From Bacteroidia bacterium (GTDB taxonomy: Bacteria > Bacteroidota > Bacteroidia > Flavobacteriales > Flavobacteriaceae), in assembly GCA_030427735.1 (NCBI GenBank), contig JAUIBP010000009.1, positions 86,002-150,001 of the forward strand: a DNA stretch of 64,000 bases. The letters run 5' to 3'. This document shows positions 29,236-39,015 of this stretch, piece after piece. Both the position numbers and the translations under genes were made by a program. The notes under the pieces were generated by a model, which ran no database searches, was not told where the DNA came from, and saw only the letters and a list, made by a program, of their open reading frames with translations. Each line of letters begins with the position of its first letter. Position 1 is the first letter of the stretch.

Positions 29236-29805
29236 ATGAAGCATTATATTTTATACCTATTGTTGGGTTTGAGCTTAGCAGGCTGTTGTAACGACGACGA
29301 CCAACCCGAAAACCCATTAGACCAACTCCCACCAGCAACGCAAACTGGAGCCAACACTGCTGGCTGTTTGGTGGATGGTGAAGTTTTTTTACCTAATAAC
29401 AAGAGTATGCAACCATTAATTTGTAACTACCTTGATGGAAAAGATTTTTCGATTGTGATATCAAGAAAAATTGATGGAATCACATATAAAATCTACATAT
29501 ATATAGGAGACACACAATTAGAAGTTGGTCAAACTTATGAACTTCGGGAGGAGATAGATGGAACCTCAAAATTTGGATGGTACTATATTCAATATCCACT
29601 TCCTGATTTATATACGTTTAATTATAAAACAAAATCAACAATAATAGGCGAATTAGTTATTACACATCACGATTTTGATAAGGCCATATTGAGTGGTACC
29701 TTTTGGTTTGATGCTCAATTTAATAGTTCTGAATATTATAATGGAGAAGTTAATGAGAACAAAATTATTAAAGTCAGAGAGGGTCGTTTCGACATGGAAT
29801 ATTAA
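29236..29805 (+). CDS. DUF6252-type lipoprotein 3 of 5
   Basis: 189 aa. Same signal peptide and CCNDDDQPENP start as copy 2, but the mature block is the GANTAGCLVDGE sub-type of copies 4-5. The central 90 residues are unlike any other copy. Ends VREGRFDMEY. A spurious frame overlaps its 3' end. Confidence 0.75.
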   Translation: MKHYILYLLLGLSLAGCCNDDDQPENPLDQLPPATQTGANTAGCLVDGEVFLPNNKSMQPLICNYLDGKDFSIVISRKIDGITYKIYIYIGDTQLEVGQTYELREEIDGTSKFGWYYIQYPLPDLYTFNYKTKSTIIGELVITHHDFDKAILSGTFWFDAQFNSSEYYNGEVNENKIIKVREGRFDMEY

Positions 29806-29945
29806 AGAATATATAAAACCTAAAATTCAAAAACAAATTCCCTATGATAAAGCGCAAAGCAGAAAAGACTATTTACTAGGTAAACAGTCTTTTCAAGAAT
29901 TCAAATTAAACAATATCTCACAATTATTTATTCTCAAACAAAATT

Positions 29946-30473
29946 ATGAAGCATTATATTTTATACCTATTGTTGAGTTTATCCTTTACAGCCTGTTGTA
30001 ACGACGACGACCAACCCGAAACCCCTATAGACCAATTACCTCCTGCCACCCAAACTGGAGCCAATACTGCTGGTTGTTTGGTGGATGGTGAAGCTATATA
30101 CTCAAAAGGACGAAATTTAACATTTCAATTATTTTATAATGATGGAGAAGATTTTGGTCTTTTAGTAAGTAATGAGAAAAATAATATAGACAGGGTTATT
30201 CATGTAGCGTCATATAATGAGTCTATGGAAGTAGGTCAAGTTTACCAACTTGTTGGTTATGGTATAGATTCAAAATTTGGGGAGTATGTTATTCAATATC
30301 CAGATTTTACAAATAAAGAATATCAAACAACTTCAATTGTTACAGGAGAATTAATTATCACCCATCACGATTTTGACAATGCCATTATTAGTGGCACGTT
30401 TTGGTTTGATGCCATTGATAGCAAGGGTAATGTTGTGCAAATTAGGGAAGGGCGATTTGATGGAGAGTATTGA
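29946..30473 (+). CDS. DUF6252-type lipoprotein 4 of 5
   Basis: 175 aa. Signal peptide, lipobox TACC then NDDD, GANTAGCLVDGEAIYSKGR, divergent middle and conserved tail ISGTFWFDAIDSKGNVVQIR. Its flanks match copy 5 over long stretches, a 720-bp step duplication. Confidence 0.75.
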   Translation: MKHYILYLLLSLSFTACCNDDDQPETPIDQLPPATQTGANTAGCLVDGEAIYSKGRNLTFQLFYNDGEDFGLLVSNEKNNIDRVIHVASYNESMEVGQVYQLVGYGIDSKFGEYVIQYPDFTNKEYQTTSIVTGELIITHHDFDNAIISGTFWFDAIDSKGNVVQIREGRFDGEY

Positions 30474-30665
30474 TAACATTATAAAGGTTAAGTCTAACAG
30501 GAAATTCAGAAACAAATTTCCCATGATAACATAAAGTCACAAAACAGGAAAGACCATTTACCAAGTTTTAAGAAAACTTCATCACTTAGGAATATTCGTA
30601 AACAGTGCGAATTCAGGAATTCAAATTAAACAATATCTCACAATTATTTAATCTCAAACAAAATT

Positions 30666-31196
30666 ATGAAGCATTATATTTTATACCTATTGTTGAGTTT
30701 ATCCTTAACAGCCTGTTGTAACGACGACGATCAACCCGAAACCCCTATAGACCAATTACCCCCTGCCACCCAAACGGGAGCCAATACTGCTGGTTGTTTG
30801 GTGGATGGTGAAGCCATATTTCCGAAGGGATCAGGGCTAATTTTTCATTTATTCTATACCGACGGTTTAAATTTTGGATTGGGTATAGGTAATGAGAAAG
30901 CAAATGTTGACAGAATAATCAATATAGCTTCTTTGAACGAAAATCTTCAAGAGGGGCAAACTTATCAGCTAAGTCAACATGAAGCAAACGGTAAATATGC
31001 TTCATATTCCATTGGTGCCACCCCTCCTCCTAGAGAAAATTTTTTTGAAACAACTTCTACTATTACTGGAGAATTGACTATCACCCATCATGATTTCGAT
31101 AAGGCCATTATTAGTGGCACGTTTTGGTTTGATGCCATTGATAGCAAGGGTAATGTTGTGCAAATTAGGGAAGGGCGATTTGATGGAGAATATTAA
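30666..31196 (+). CDS. DUF6252-type lipoprotein 5 of 5
   Basis: 176 aa. Near-identical to copy 4 in the first ~55 residues and in the last ~45 (from TGELTITHHDFDKAII), but largely different between, for example IGATPPPRENFFETTS. Its 3' flank also matches that of copy 4. Last plus-strand gene before the convergent tra module. Confidence 0.75.
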   Translation: MKHYILYLLLSLSLTACCNDDDQPETPIDQLPPATQTGANTAGCLVDGEAIFPKGSGLIFHLFYTDGLNFGLGIGNEKANVDRIINIASLNENLQEGQTYQLSQHEANGKYASYSIGATPPPRENFFETTSTITGELTITHHDFDKAIISGTFWFDAIDSKGNVVQIREGRFDGEY

Positions 31197-31412
31197 TAAC
31201 ATTATAAAGTTTAAGTCTAACATAAAATTCAGAAACAAATTTGCATGAAAACATAAAGCCACAAAACAGGAAAAACCATTTACCAAGTTTTAAGAGAACG
31301 TCATCTTTTAGGAATATTTGTAAACAGTGCGAACTCAAGAATACATTTGATTCTACCTCAAATGTGTTTTAATATGTTTTTAGTTGTTGTTGGTGTAAAT
31401 AGTGGAGTACTG

Positions 31413-32234
31413 CTAATGAGGCTGATTGATGATTTTGTGATTTAATGCCAAAGTAAGATGGCGTTCTCCATGGGCCTCATTTAGAGTGATAAGTATCTCA
31501 CGGGCTTTGGATATCGAGAATTTAGGAACTGCATAGACTACCCTTGCTTTTTTATGTTGCTTTAACATTTTCGGGAGTTGGTAGGTATATACGGGTTTTA
31601 ATATGGATTTTTGCATGGAACTGTGTTGCCCACGTTTTTTAATGGTAATGGCTACTTCTAAATAATTAATGGTATAGTCTAATGTTGATGCATTATGTAG
31701 ATCCAAAACAAAGTAAAGCACCCCTTGACGGTATACTATGTTTTGAAGGCTCATGGAGACATCGTATTTTTTTCTGGTTTTTATTGGGGCTTGGGATAAG
31801 GTGTTTATTAGTTCTTGACAAATCACGTCATAGATAGGAACCGATAAGGGGCGAAGGCTGTCTTTTGGTATGGGATCTGTTTTTGGGTAGGCATACCCTA
31901 TGGCCGATGTCCCAGAAATGAAGTAATTATAGACCTTCAATTCCTTACAGTATTTTAAATAGTAAGCGTAGACCTCTCCTGATTGACTGATCAATAGAAG
32001 GTTGCTATCCTTACCTGGGCTCGCTTGTAGTAAACCAAAATATTCGCTCTGCTCTCGATTGTAACTGAAAACAAAATGTTTAGATCCCGTAATGCCTTGC
32101 TTTATGGGATGTTGAAAAAATAGTCCTACGGTCTGGTAATCGTTTGCAAAAATAGTATCCAAAGGTTTGGGGTGCTGTGCTTGAAGCATAGAGTAAAAGC
32201 TTAGGGCAAGGATAAGGATATAGCTACGTTTCAT
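31413..32234 (-). CDS. traN: Conjugative transposon protein TraN
   Basis: 273 aa with signal peptide (about 1-19, MLQAQ). Matches the DUF4138/TraN type (DTIFANDYQTVGLFFQHPIK near the N-terminus), an outer-membrane-associated VirB9-like part of the transfer channel. Last gene of the minus-strand tra operon; traO, P and Q do not follow and the lipoprotein array lies beyond. Confidence 0.85.
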   Translation of the reverse strand: MKRSYILILALSFYSMLQAQHPKPLDTIFANDYQTVGLFFQHPIKQGITGSKHFVFSYNREQSEYFGLLQASPGKDSNLLLISQSGEVYAYYLKYCKELKVYNYFISGTSAIGYAYPKTDPIPKDSLRPLSVPIYDVICQELINTLSQAPIKTRKKYDVSMSLQNIVYRQGVLYFVLDLHNASTLDYTINYLEVAITIKKRGQHSSMQKSILKPVYTYQLPKMLKQHKKARVVYAVPKFSISKAREILITLNEAHGERHLTLALNHKIINQPH

Positions 32235-32254
32235 GAGATTTATGTTTAGCGTTA

Positions 32255-33181
32255 TTAATTCGGTTTTAAAATCAATTTGTAGTTGTTTACAATCTTAATT
32301 TTAAGATTGCGATTGGTGCGTTGAAATACGGTTTTAAGGCCACTTACCTGTGGGATTCCAGCGATATTAATGTCGTCTACAATGTCACCAAGAACTTCAG
32401 ATTGCGCTTCAGCACGAAAACTGTGCTCTACATAAATGCCTTCATTACCATCGGTTAAGTCGAATGCTTTTAATCGTACAGGCTGGTGATTGATATTGAA
32501 AATATTCAATAAGGCCCGATTGGGTTTAAAGCTCACAAAACCATATACCGGTGTGTTTTTGGGGAAGACCTGATTATTAAAATGTACAGGTTGCGCCAAA
32601 CGCATACGTAAGCGTTGGTTGGCCTTTAGGGTTTGGTTTCCATCGACGACAACAATGATGGAGCTGTCCTTAGTCTTGTAAACAGGTAAAGTCTCGGGGT
32701 TTGAAGCGAAAAAAAGTTGGTGCTCCAAGCTTTGTTGTTGGGCTACTAATAGGAAATCAACCACAGCTTTAGCATCTGGGTTAACAGCTAAAGTATCGGT
32801 AGTGGAAATTTTGGTTGCTATTTCTGGTGTCCTATAGGATTGTTTATCATAATCCAAAGCGCCCAAACGGAATATACTATCAATAATATGGTCTTTGTTT
32901 TTGTCCAATAATTCATTATCGAAAAAACCAAAGGAATCCAATAGCTTTTCATCGTATATACTTGGGGCATTGGTCTGTTTGACTTCTTTTAATTGGTTAA
33001 TGGCTTCCAATTTTGATGAAAAGGTTTCTTGTTCCTTTTCTAATTGTGGCAGTTCAGGTTGCAGTAATTGTGGAGTGTCCTCTGGTGCTTCCTGAAGAAC
33101 CTGCCACGCATAAGCACCAATAAACAGAAGAACCAAGATGATAATGGTTATAAATACGAGTTTGGGTTTGGATGCTGTCAT
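32255..33181 (-). CDS. traM: Conjugative transposon protein TraM
   Basis: 308 aa with one N-terminal membrane anchor (about 9-27), a coiled, Gln/Pro-rich middle and the conserved TraM C-terminal block (VYGFVSFKPNRALLNIFNIN to the end). A VirB10-like channel scaffold spanning both membranes. It ends 20 bp before traN. Confidence 0.88.
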   Translation of the reverse strand: MTASKPKLVFITIIILVLLFIGAYAWQVLQEAPEDTPQLLQPELPQLEKEQETFSSKLEAINQLKEVKQTNAPSIYDEKLLDSFGFFDNELLDKNKDHIIDSIFRLGALDYDKQSYRTPEIATKISTTDTLAVNPDAKAVVDFLLVAQQQSLEHQLFFASNPETLPVYKTKDSSIIVVVDGNQTLKANQRLRMRLAQPVHFNNQVFPKNTPVYGFVSFKPNRALLNIFNINHQPVRLKAFDLTDGNEGIYVEHSFRAEAQSEVLGDIVDDINIAGIPQVSGLKTVFQRTNRNLKIKIVNNYKLILKPN

Positions 33182-33186
33182 AATAA

Positions 33187-33810
33187 TTAATTTTTTGGTG
33201 TGTCTGATGCCACTTTACGAAGTTGTTGTTCAAAATAATTGGTAATCAATAGGCCATGGGTATTGTGGGGAAAATGGCGATCGACGTGTATCAATTGTCC
33301 TGTAGATTGTAATTCGTAAGTATCTACTACGGTTCCTCGGTTAATTTCAAAAACCGTTGTAGTCGTAAAACGGTAGGGGTCTTGCGTAAGATCCACCTGG
33401 GATTCGATGCTTACCACGTGTTGCACCAAGGAATATTGAATCAGACGGTTATAGACGCCGTCAGCGCGTTTTTGGCGGTACAGATCATCCACCGAACTAT
33501 TGCCCAGCCAGAGTGCCTTTTCAAGGTGGTTTTCGAAGTTACTGGCATCAATATTATAAAAATAACGATGGAACAAATCTAGGTGGGCTAGCACTTCAAC
33601 CTCTAAATTCTCTCTTTGAGAGACCCATTTTAAAGGAATCACACTGCCATCTGTACTAATGGCGAAAGCATTGTTCAGGGATTTTTGATGCATATCGTAA
33701 ACGACCCAAGCTGCACTAAGCGTGCTTATAAGTGCAAACCCTATGACGGCCAAAACAATGATGCGATTCAGTCTGAGAACGGTATATATATTTTTAATAG
33801 GAGTTTCCAT
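33187..33810 (-). CDS. traK: Conjugative transposon protein TraK
   Basis: 207 aa with one N-terminal transmembrane helix (about 16-38) and a periplasmic domain with TraK motifs (FHRYFYNIDASNFENHLEKA). A VirB8-like assembly protein. Its start abuts the traJ stop and it ends 5 bp before traM. Confidence 0.88.
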   Translation of the reverse strand: METPIKNIYTVLRLNRIIVLAVIGFALISTLSAAWVVYDMHQKSLNNAFAISTDGSVIPLKWVSQRENLEVEVLAHLDLFHRYFYNIDASNFENHLEKALWLGNSSVDDLYRQKRADGVYNRLIQYSLVQHVVSIESQVDLTQDPYRFTTTTVFEINRGTVVDTYELQSTGQLIHVDRHFPHNTHGLLITNYFEQQLRKVASDTPKN

Positions 33811-34641
33811 TTAAGTAAAAAGTCTAAAGGTGAATGAAGTAGCGCGACGGTATAATTTGAATTTTAATAAAATGATGAAAGCAATACTGCCCAATTCCAC
33901 CACTGGAGCAAACACTCGGTGACCAACGTCAGTGCCGAAAAGATTGCTCCAAAACGAGGCGTTCAGTTCGGTATAAATGGCATTGATGAAAATATTGACC
34001 ATAAAAAATGCGGGAACAAGCATGTAAACCGCAGCATATAATTTAAAAAAGGTATAGGCCAAAGTGCGGAATTTCTCAAATACTGCTAAACTAATGACCA
34101 GGGGAAAGAAAGCCTGCATAATGGCCAGTAAGAAATAGCGCTCTGCTAAAAACAAGGGATAGAGGAATAAATCCAAAATCCAGAGACTAAGACTCAATAT
34201 AAAAGCGAAAATTTTCCAGCCATACAGCGGAGTTACCAGTGCCTCATAGAGAACCGAAAGGGCTCGGCTGGCAGCCTCGACCACATTAACATCTTCTTCC
34301 ATTGGCAGTTCCTGTAGCTGTAGGGGCAGCAGAGCAGGAGCCGTATCTCGGTATTGGGTTTCTATGGCTACCAGAATACCGTCAAACACCGATAATAATT
34401 GCGAAGAAAAGATAACTAGCAGTACCACTACAAAATTTTTGATCAAATCTGTAGGGGTCAAACCCCAAGAAACACCATCTTGGTTCGTAGCGCCCTCACT
34501 GTATTTTTTTATAATATTGACCAAAAAGAATACCACGGCCAAAGTTTTCATACCTGTAATGGTGTATTGCGAAAAATCACTGCCTTTAATGGTTTCAAAG
34601 ATGGCATCCACGTATTCCAATCCAATTCCTAATAGTATCAT
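33811..34641 (-). CDS. traJ: Conjugative transposon protein TraJ
   Basis: 276 aa with multiple membrane helices, a VirB6-like polytopic channel protein. TraJ features include the segment FKLYAAVYMLVPAFFMVNIF and a C-terminal Arg/Phe-rich end. Slightly short compared with typical TraJ, mainly at the N-terminus, which lacks a clear signal peptide. Confidence 0.85.
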   Translation of the reverse strand: MILLGIGLEYVDAIFETIKGSDFSQYTITGMKTLAVVFFLVNIIKKYSEGATNQDGVSWGLTPTDLIKNFVVVLLVIFSSQLLSVFDGILVAIETQYRDTAPALLPLQLQELPMEEDVNVVEAASRALSVLYEALVTPLYGWKIFAFILSLSLWILDLFLYPLFLAERYFLLAIMQAFFPLVISLAVFEKFRTLAYTFFKLYAAVYMLVPAFFMVNIFINAIYTELNASFWSNLFGTDVGHRVFAPVVELGSIAFIILLKFKLYRRATSFTFRLFT

Positions 34642-34652
34642 GATTTTACGGT

Positions 34653-35222
34653 TTAATAGTTGGTATCACGATGGTTTACGAGATCCTGCATTTTCCGAAA
34701 TGCAATAATGTCGCGGTAACGTTCTGTTTTTAACTGTAAATCAGAGACCATAGCTTTAGAGGCCTTTTCCCGCTCCTTTAAAATAGCCGTGCGTTCGCCA
34801 TCGGTCATCTTAAGAAGGTCGCTGGATAGGATTTGGTCTATAAAGTCCAGATCATCCAAGGCTTGGTCTAAAATGGCATTAAAGGATTGACTGATACGTT
34901 CCACCTCTTCAGGTTTTACATACGGCGAGTCCAGGATATTCCGGAGATCATCACGTACCATATTGAACAGGCGCTGGTTGTTTTCAGTCAGGGCTTTTAC
35001 CGCCTTGAGCTGTTTTACAATAGCATTGACCTTTTCGATGTTTTCCTTTTGGTCTTTTAAAAAATTGACCGTTTGGATGAGCTGGGAGGTTTGTTTCGCA
35101 GACTCGATTAAGGACTTTGCTAGACTGATGAAGTTGGTGTTGTCGTACACGGGCATGCCCTGGGCAAAGCAATGGTGCTGTATGTTAAGCACAAGTACTA
35201 AAGTTAAGAGTAAAGGTTTCAT
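34653..35222 (-). CDS. traI: TraI-like secreted protein of the tra module
   Basis: 189 aa with signal peptide (about 1-21, CFAQ), then an all-helical coiled periplasmic domain (about 30-185) of the DUF4141/TraI-like type, which plays a VirB5-like role in the channel. Its ATG overlaps the traG stop by 4 bp, so the two are translationally coupled. Confidence 0.75.
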   Translation of the reverse strand: MKPLLLTLVLVLNIQHHCFAQGMPVYDNTNFISLAKSLIESAKQTSQLIQTVNFLKDQKENIEKVNAIVKQLKAVKALTENNQRLFNMVRDDLRNILDSPYVKPEEVERISQSFNAILDQALDDLDFIDQILSSDLLKMTDGERTAILKEREKASKAMVSDLQLKTERYRDIIAFRKMQDLVNHRDTNY

Positions 35223-37633
35223 AGGCGTTGGTTTTTGTTGGTATAGGCAGTGATGGCTTTTTCCATACAGCCGTAATTTTCATATAAGGCCATGATGGCA
35301 TCGTTCTCTGGGCCATCCGTCAGATATGCGGCGTACACTGAAGCCGGTACTTCCAAGCGGAACACATTGCTCTCACGTCCAATTTTAATGAACATTTCGG
35401 TGTATTTTAAAGGACCCGATAAATTGTTCTTAATTGACTTGAGTTGGTTCAGGTCGTGTTGTGATAGTTTTAAGCGCTGCTGAAGGTCATCATAGCCCTT
35501 TTCATTGTTCAAGCTATATATGATCTGTGTGTTCTCTAGAATGCTGGCCGAAGTTGCCGTATTGGGTAATTGGTTGATGGATTGTAGTATGATGCCAATA
35601 GCACCATTTTGCTTGCGAATGGCTTGATAATAGAACTCGACACTTTCTAAAACATTGTCGAATTTTAACTGTTTTGCAAATTCATCAAAAAGTATGATGC
35701 CTCGTTCCGAACGGTTTTTCCAAATAGTACGCTGGATGGCCGATTTGATGAGCTTGAGCATCACCGAGAGTATTTCCTTATTGTTTTTCACTTCATCCAG
35801 TTCAAATACAATCAGGCGCTTATCCTCCAATTTATAGGTTTGGTCTTCGGTTACCTTAAACAGAAAACTGTACAGGCCATCTCCAACGTATTCCGAGATA
35901 ATATGGAGGAAATTAGTGATGTTGAAATAGTCCTCATGGATTTTTAGGTGTTTTAATAAATCTTTTTGTTGGCTTTCGATAAAGTGATAGAGGGATTCTA
36001 AAGAATGTTCCTGAGCCACGTTTTGATAGTAAAAGGCCAGTATTTTTTTGAGGGCAACGGTTTCTGCCTTATTAGGTGCAGCATTGGCGGCAAAGAGCTC
36101 GGAAAGGAAAATGGAAAGATCCTCCAATCGTTCAGGTCCCAAGTCACTGTCCTTGCTGATGTAGAAGGGATTGATACCGAGGTTGCGCCCGGTTTCATAC
36201 CGTAAAATGGTGTGGTCGTTAGGGTAGAGCTTCGCAAATTTGGTGTAGGAACCCCCAAGATCAATGATAACCAAGCGTACTCCAGATTCAAAATACTGTC
36301 TTAAAATATTATTGGCCAAAAAGGATTTGCCCTCACCTGTAGGAGCGAAAACAGCAAAGTTTCGAGCCTTGATGCGCTTCTTGGACTCATCCCACACATC
36401 TTTGAAAACGGGTAGGTTATGGCAACGTTCATTAAATAGGATGCCTTGAGGATCTGATCGGTAGTTGCTGGTTTGAATTAAAAGACAAAGGGCGTGTTTT
36501 AAATCGGTGACATAAAGGTCGGTGTTGGAAAAATTGGAGGCAAAACAACAATAGCTATTTAAAAGGTAATTTTTACGCGCTTCACCTTTGGGGTAATAGG
36601 GAGTCATTTCCAATTCCTTAAATTCTGTTTTAATCTGTGTCCCCAATCGGTCCAAATCACTCAGGGATTTGTCCCAATACACGACGTTTAGTTGTCCTCG
36701 AATGATGCGGGCTTGATCGTCGGCGTTGATCTGATGGAGGATTTCCTGAATTTTTTCTAAAATGACCTTATTCTGAGAACCAAAGTTGGCACTCTTTTGC
36801 AATTCCTCGACTTTCTTATCTAAATGTTTACGCCAGACTTGTCTATCATCCAGGTAGAACATTTGGTTGATCATATGGTTGCCATGGAGTTGCAGGCCTA
36901 TACCTTCTATGAACCCTTGATGAAAAGTGAACTCGTCAGAAGTAAATAGGGGATTTTGCTTACTGGTCTGCACAGCATCGTCAAAACAAAGCTCACTGTT
37001 AATGGCCAATACATCAAAAAAATGGTCACCAATCTGCGCGTGGCCTTGATCCAAGATTAAATCCGTATCAACATGGCTATTATAACCATTGAAAAAGTCG
37101 ATTGTCAAGGTGTGGATCTCTGGAGCCTTTAACGGTATAAAGTTTAATTTTTTATGGGCGTTTAGACCAGCGACACTTTCTGAGACCGTTTTAATGAACT
37201 GTTGCAGCTTATCATCCAGCTGTTTGACCTGGATGTTTGCTACAGTTTTAAACGGATTAATGAATTGGGACTGGCTCATGGTATTGAGTTTGGGTAAAAT
37301 GAAAAACACATAACAGTCATGGGATAGATATTCGCGCCCTTTAAAATGGGCGTAAGTGGCTTGTTCTAAAAACGTGTCATGTTTTAGATTCTCGGCCTCA
37401 TATACCCGTTTGCGATAGAGGTCCTGCTTATGGACGATAGTACCAGCAGGCAGGGTCTTGAGGGCTTGGAACCATGCACCATGTAATTCTTCATAATCTT
37501 TTTCCGAAAGCGTGTAAATTTCAGGAAGCTCTAAACGATAGGCTAACAAGGCATTGCCGTTGTTGGCCAGGACCAAATGGTCTTGAATGTCTACTATGGG
37601 GTAAATGGAGAATAAATTTAGTTTAGAAGCCAT
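35219..37633 (-). CDS. traG: Conjugative transposon ATPase TraG (VirB4-like)
   Basis: 804 aa. Energises channel assembly at the inner membrane. Walker A APTGEGKSFL lies at about 427-436 and Walker B GIILFDEFAK about 200 residues later. Length and domain order fit TraG of Bacteroidota conjugative elements. Overlaps traF by 11 bp and traI by 4 bp. Confidence 0.95.
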   Translation of the reverse strand: MASKLNLFSIYPIVDIQDHLVLANNGNALLAYRLELPEIYTLSEKDYEELHGAWFQALKTLPAGTIVHKQDLYRKRVYEAENLKHDTFLEQATYAHFKGREYLSHDCYVFFILPKLNTMSQSQFINPFKTVANIQVKQLDDKLQQFIKTVSESVAGLNAHKKLNFIPLKAPEIHTLTIDFFNGYNSHVDTDLILDQGHAQIGDHFFDVLAINSELCFDDAVQTSKQNPLFTSDEFTFHQGFIEGIGLQLHGNHMINQMFYLDDRQVWRKHLDKKVEELQKSANFGSQNKVILEKIQEILHQINADDQARIIRGQLNVVYWDKSLSDLDRLGTQIKTEFKELEMTPYYPKGEARKNYLLNSYCCFASNFSNTDLYVTDLKHALCLLIQTSNYRSDPQGILFNERCHNLPVFKDVWDESKKRIKARNFAVFAPTGEGKSFLANNILRQYFESGVRLVIIDLGGSYTKFAKLYPNDHTILRYETGRNLGINPFYISKDSDLGPERLEDLSIFLSELFAANAAPNKAETVALKKILAFYYQNVAQEHSLESLYHFIESQQKDLLKHLKIHEDYFNITNFLHIISEYVGDGLYSFLFKVTEDQTYKLEDKRLIVFELDEVKNNKEILSVMLKLIKSAIQRTIWKNRSERGIILFDEFAKQLKFDNVLESVEFYYQAIRKQNGAIGIILQSINQLPNTATSASILENTQIIYSLNNEKGYDDLQQRLKLSQHDLNQLKSIKNNLSGPLKYTEMFIKIGRESNVFRLEVPASVYAAYLTDGPENDAIMALYENYGCMEKAITAYTNKNQRL

Positions 37634-37901
37634 GGCCTATAGATGGTTTTTTGTTAGAAATGAGTTTTGGAAATGACCGTTTATAAGTAAGGGCGGCGGG
37701 GCGGTTAGACAACCTCAGTAAACAGATATAAAGACTAACATTACAAAGCAGACACCCCAAGATCAACAAAGCGCCAAAAGAAAAGATTATGATCAAAAGG
37801 GAGGCGAGTATCGCCATCATCATCAAGGCAAAAAAAGGTAATGGTAGCCCATAGATCAATGCCTGCTTTCTAATGTTTCTGTAGATGGTAAAGCGTTTCA
37901 T
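37623..37901 (-). CDS. traF: Conjugative transposon protein TraF
   Basis: 92 aa with two transmembrane helices (about 20-45 and 47-62), DUF4133 type. An inner-membrane channel part (VirB3-like by position before TraG). Its ATG overlaps the traE stop. Confidence 0.8.
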   Translation of the reverse strand: MKRFTIYRNIRKQALIYGLPLPFFALMMMAILASLLIIIFSFGALLILGCLLCNVSLYICLLRLSNRPAALTYKRSFPKLISNKKPSIGHGF

Positions 37902-38188
37902 TACACTACGATACCTATAAGGTAAGTGAAGATTCCAACTACAGCACCTGCTATTAATACAAATACGAGTACCCGGGTGATGCCCTTTTTTAAATCGGCA
38001 TTTTCACCAAAGAAATGCCCAGCATTAAATAAAAAACCAACAAGGAAAATCACCCCGAGAATGATGGGGAAAATAGACCTAATGGTGTTGGAAATATCGT
38101 TAACAGAGTCTTCTATGCCTCCTATTTGGGCAAAGGCAGGCATAGATGTAAAAATCAAAGCCAAAAATACGTACACAGATGTTTTCAT
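37901..38188 (-). CDS. traE: Conjugative transposon protein TraE
   Basis: 95 aa with a signal peptide (about 1-21, PAFAQ) and two transmembrane helices, DUF4134 type, VirB2-like. First gene of the tra operon; its promoter must lie in the 170 bp shared with the divergent amidase. Confidence 0.85.
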   Translation of the reverse strand: MKTSVYVFLALIFTSMPAFAQIGGIEDSVNDISNTIRSIFPIILGVIFLVGFLFNAGHFFGENADLKKGITRVLVFVLIAGAVVGIFTYLIGIVV

Positions 38189-38361
38189 AATGATTAGGTT
38201 TAGGCCGTTAAGGCGGTTGTTATTCTGATCATTTATGAATGTATTTTGAACCTCCTCTTTTTATGGGAAATGCAAAAATATTAACGTTCTAAAGCGTTAA
38301 AATTTAAATACTTAACATGTGAATTTGGAATTGGTTGCATTTTGTGCAATAAAAAAACAAG

Positions 38362-39015
38362 ATGAAAGCGATCAATCAGTATTTGAATTTAGCGGTATTC
38401 CTTTCGGTTTTAGGACTCTGTAATGGGTATAGTCAACAGCTCATAGATCAAAAATTTGTAGTGCTATTGGATCCAGGGCATGGGGGATCGGATTCTGGAG
38501 CCTGCTCCTTGACAGGAACAATGGAAAAGGACATCGTACTGCAAGTTGTCAACCAAATGCTTAATATCCAGCGTGACTACCCGTCATCGTCCTTGGAATT
38601 ATTAACTACCCGACAAGAGGATACCTTGTTGAAACTAGGCGTTCGTAGCCAAATGGCTATCGACCAGAACGTGGACTTTTTTATGTCAATTCATTGTAAT
38701 TATGCGGCTAGTAAAAACGCTCAGGGCATTGAAGTCTTTACGTATTGGAGTCCATCGAAAGTTGGCAAGATATCAATTTTATATGCCTTTGGTTTGGTAC
38801 AGGGCATGTCCCGCCACTTGGATTGGCCAAGTAGAGGTGTAAAGTTTGCGAATTTTAAGGTGCTTCGTGATCTTGATAAAACCGTGCCAAGCGTATTAGT
38901 GGAATTGGGATTTTTATCCCATCCCGAAGAGGGTATCCTATTAGCTAAACCTGAAACTATTCGTGATATTGCTCAAGGCTTATATTATATGTTAAACCAA
39001 TACTCAAAATTATGA
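38362..39015 (+). CDS. N-acetylmuramoyl-L-alanine amidase (Amidase_3)
   Basis: 217 aa with signal peptide (about 1-25). Zn-amidase motifs: DPGHGGSD, MEKDIV (Glu), SIHCN and the late VELGFL (Glu). It cleaves peptidoglycan stem peptides and probably opens the wall for the transfer channel. Divergent from traE. A 27-aa ORF overlaps its stop by 4 bp. Confidence 0.9.
   Translation: MKAINQYLNLAVFLSVLGLCNGYSQQLIDQKFVVLLDPGHGGSDSGACSLTGTMEKDIVLQVVNQMLNIQRDYPSSSLELLTTRQEDTLLKLGVRSQMAIDQNVDFFMSIHCNYAASKNAQGIEVFTYWSPSKVGKISILYAFGLVQGMSRHLDWPSRGVKFANFKVLRDLDKTVPSVLVELGFLSHPEEGILLAKPETIRDIAQGLYYMLNQYSKL

Larger units (their letters stand above)
29893..31345 (+). repeat. 720-bp-step duplication covering DUF6252 copies 4 and 5
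   Basis: The leader and 5' coding part at 29893-30105 recurs at about 30613-30825, and the 3' coding end plus downstream DNA at 30360-30620 recurs at about 31081-31345. Identity is high at both edges and low in the coding middle, so a whole unit was copied and then diverged centrally. Confidence 0.75.

Noticed and set aside
29693..30001. 102-codon frame between DUF6252 copies 3 and 4
   Set aside because: Runs out of phase through the end of copy 3, the gap and the start of copy 4; it is a shadow.
28135..31196. CRISPR-like repeat array
   Set aside because: The repeats are whole lipoprotein genes with coding conservation, not short repeats with spacers.
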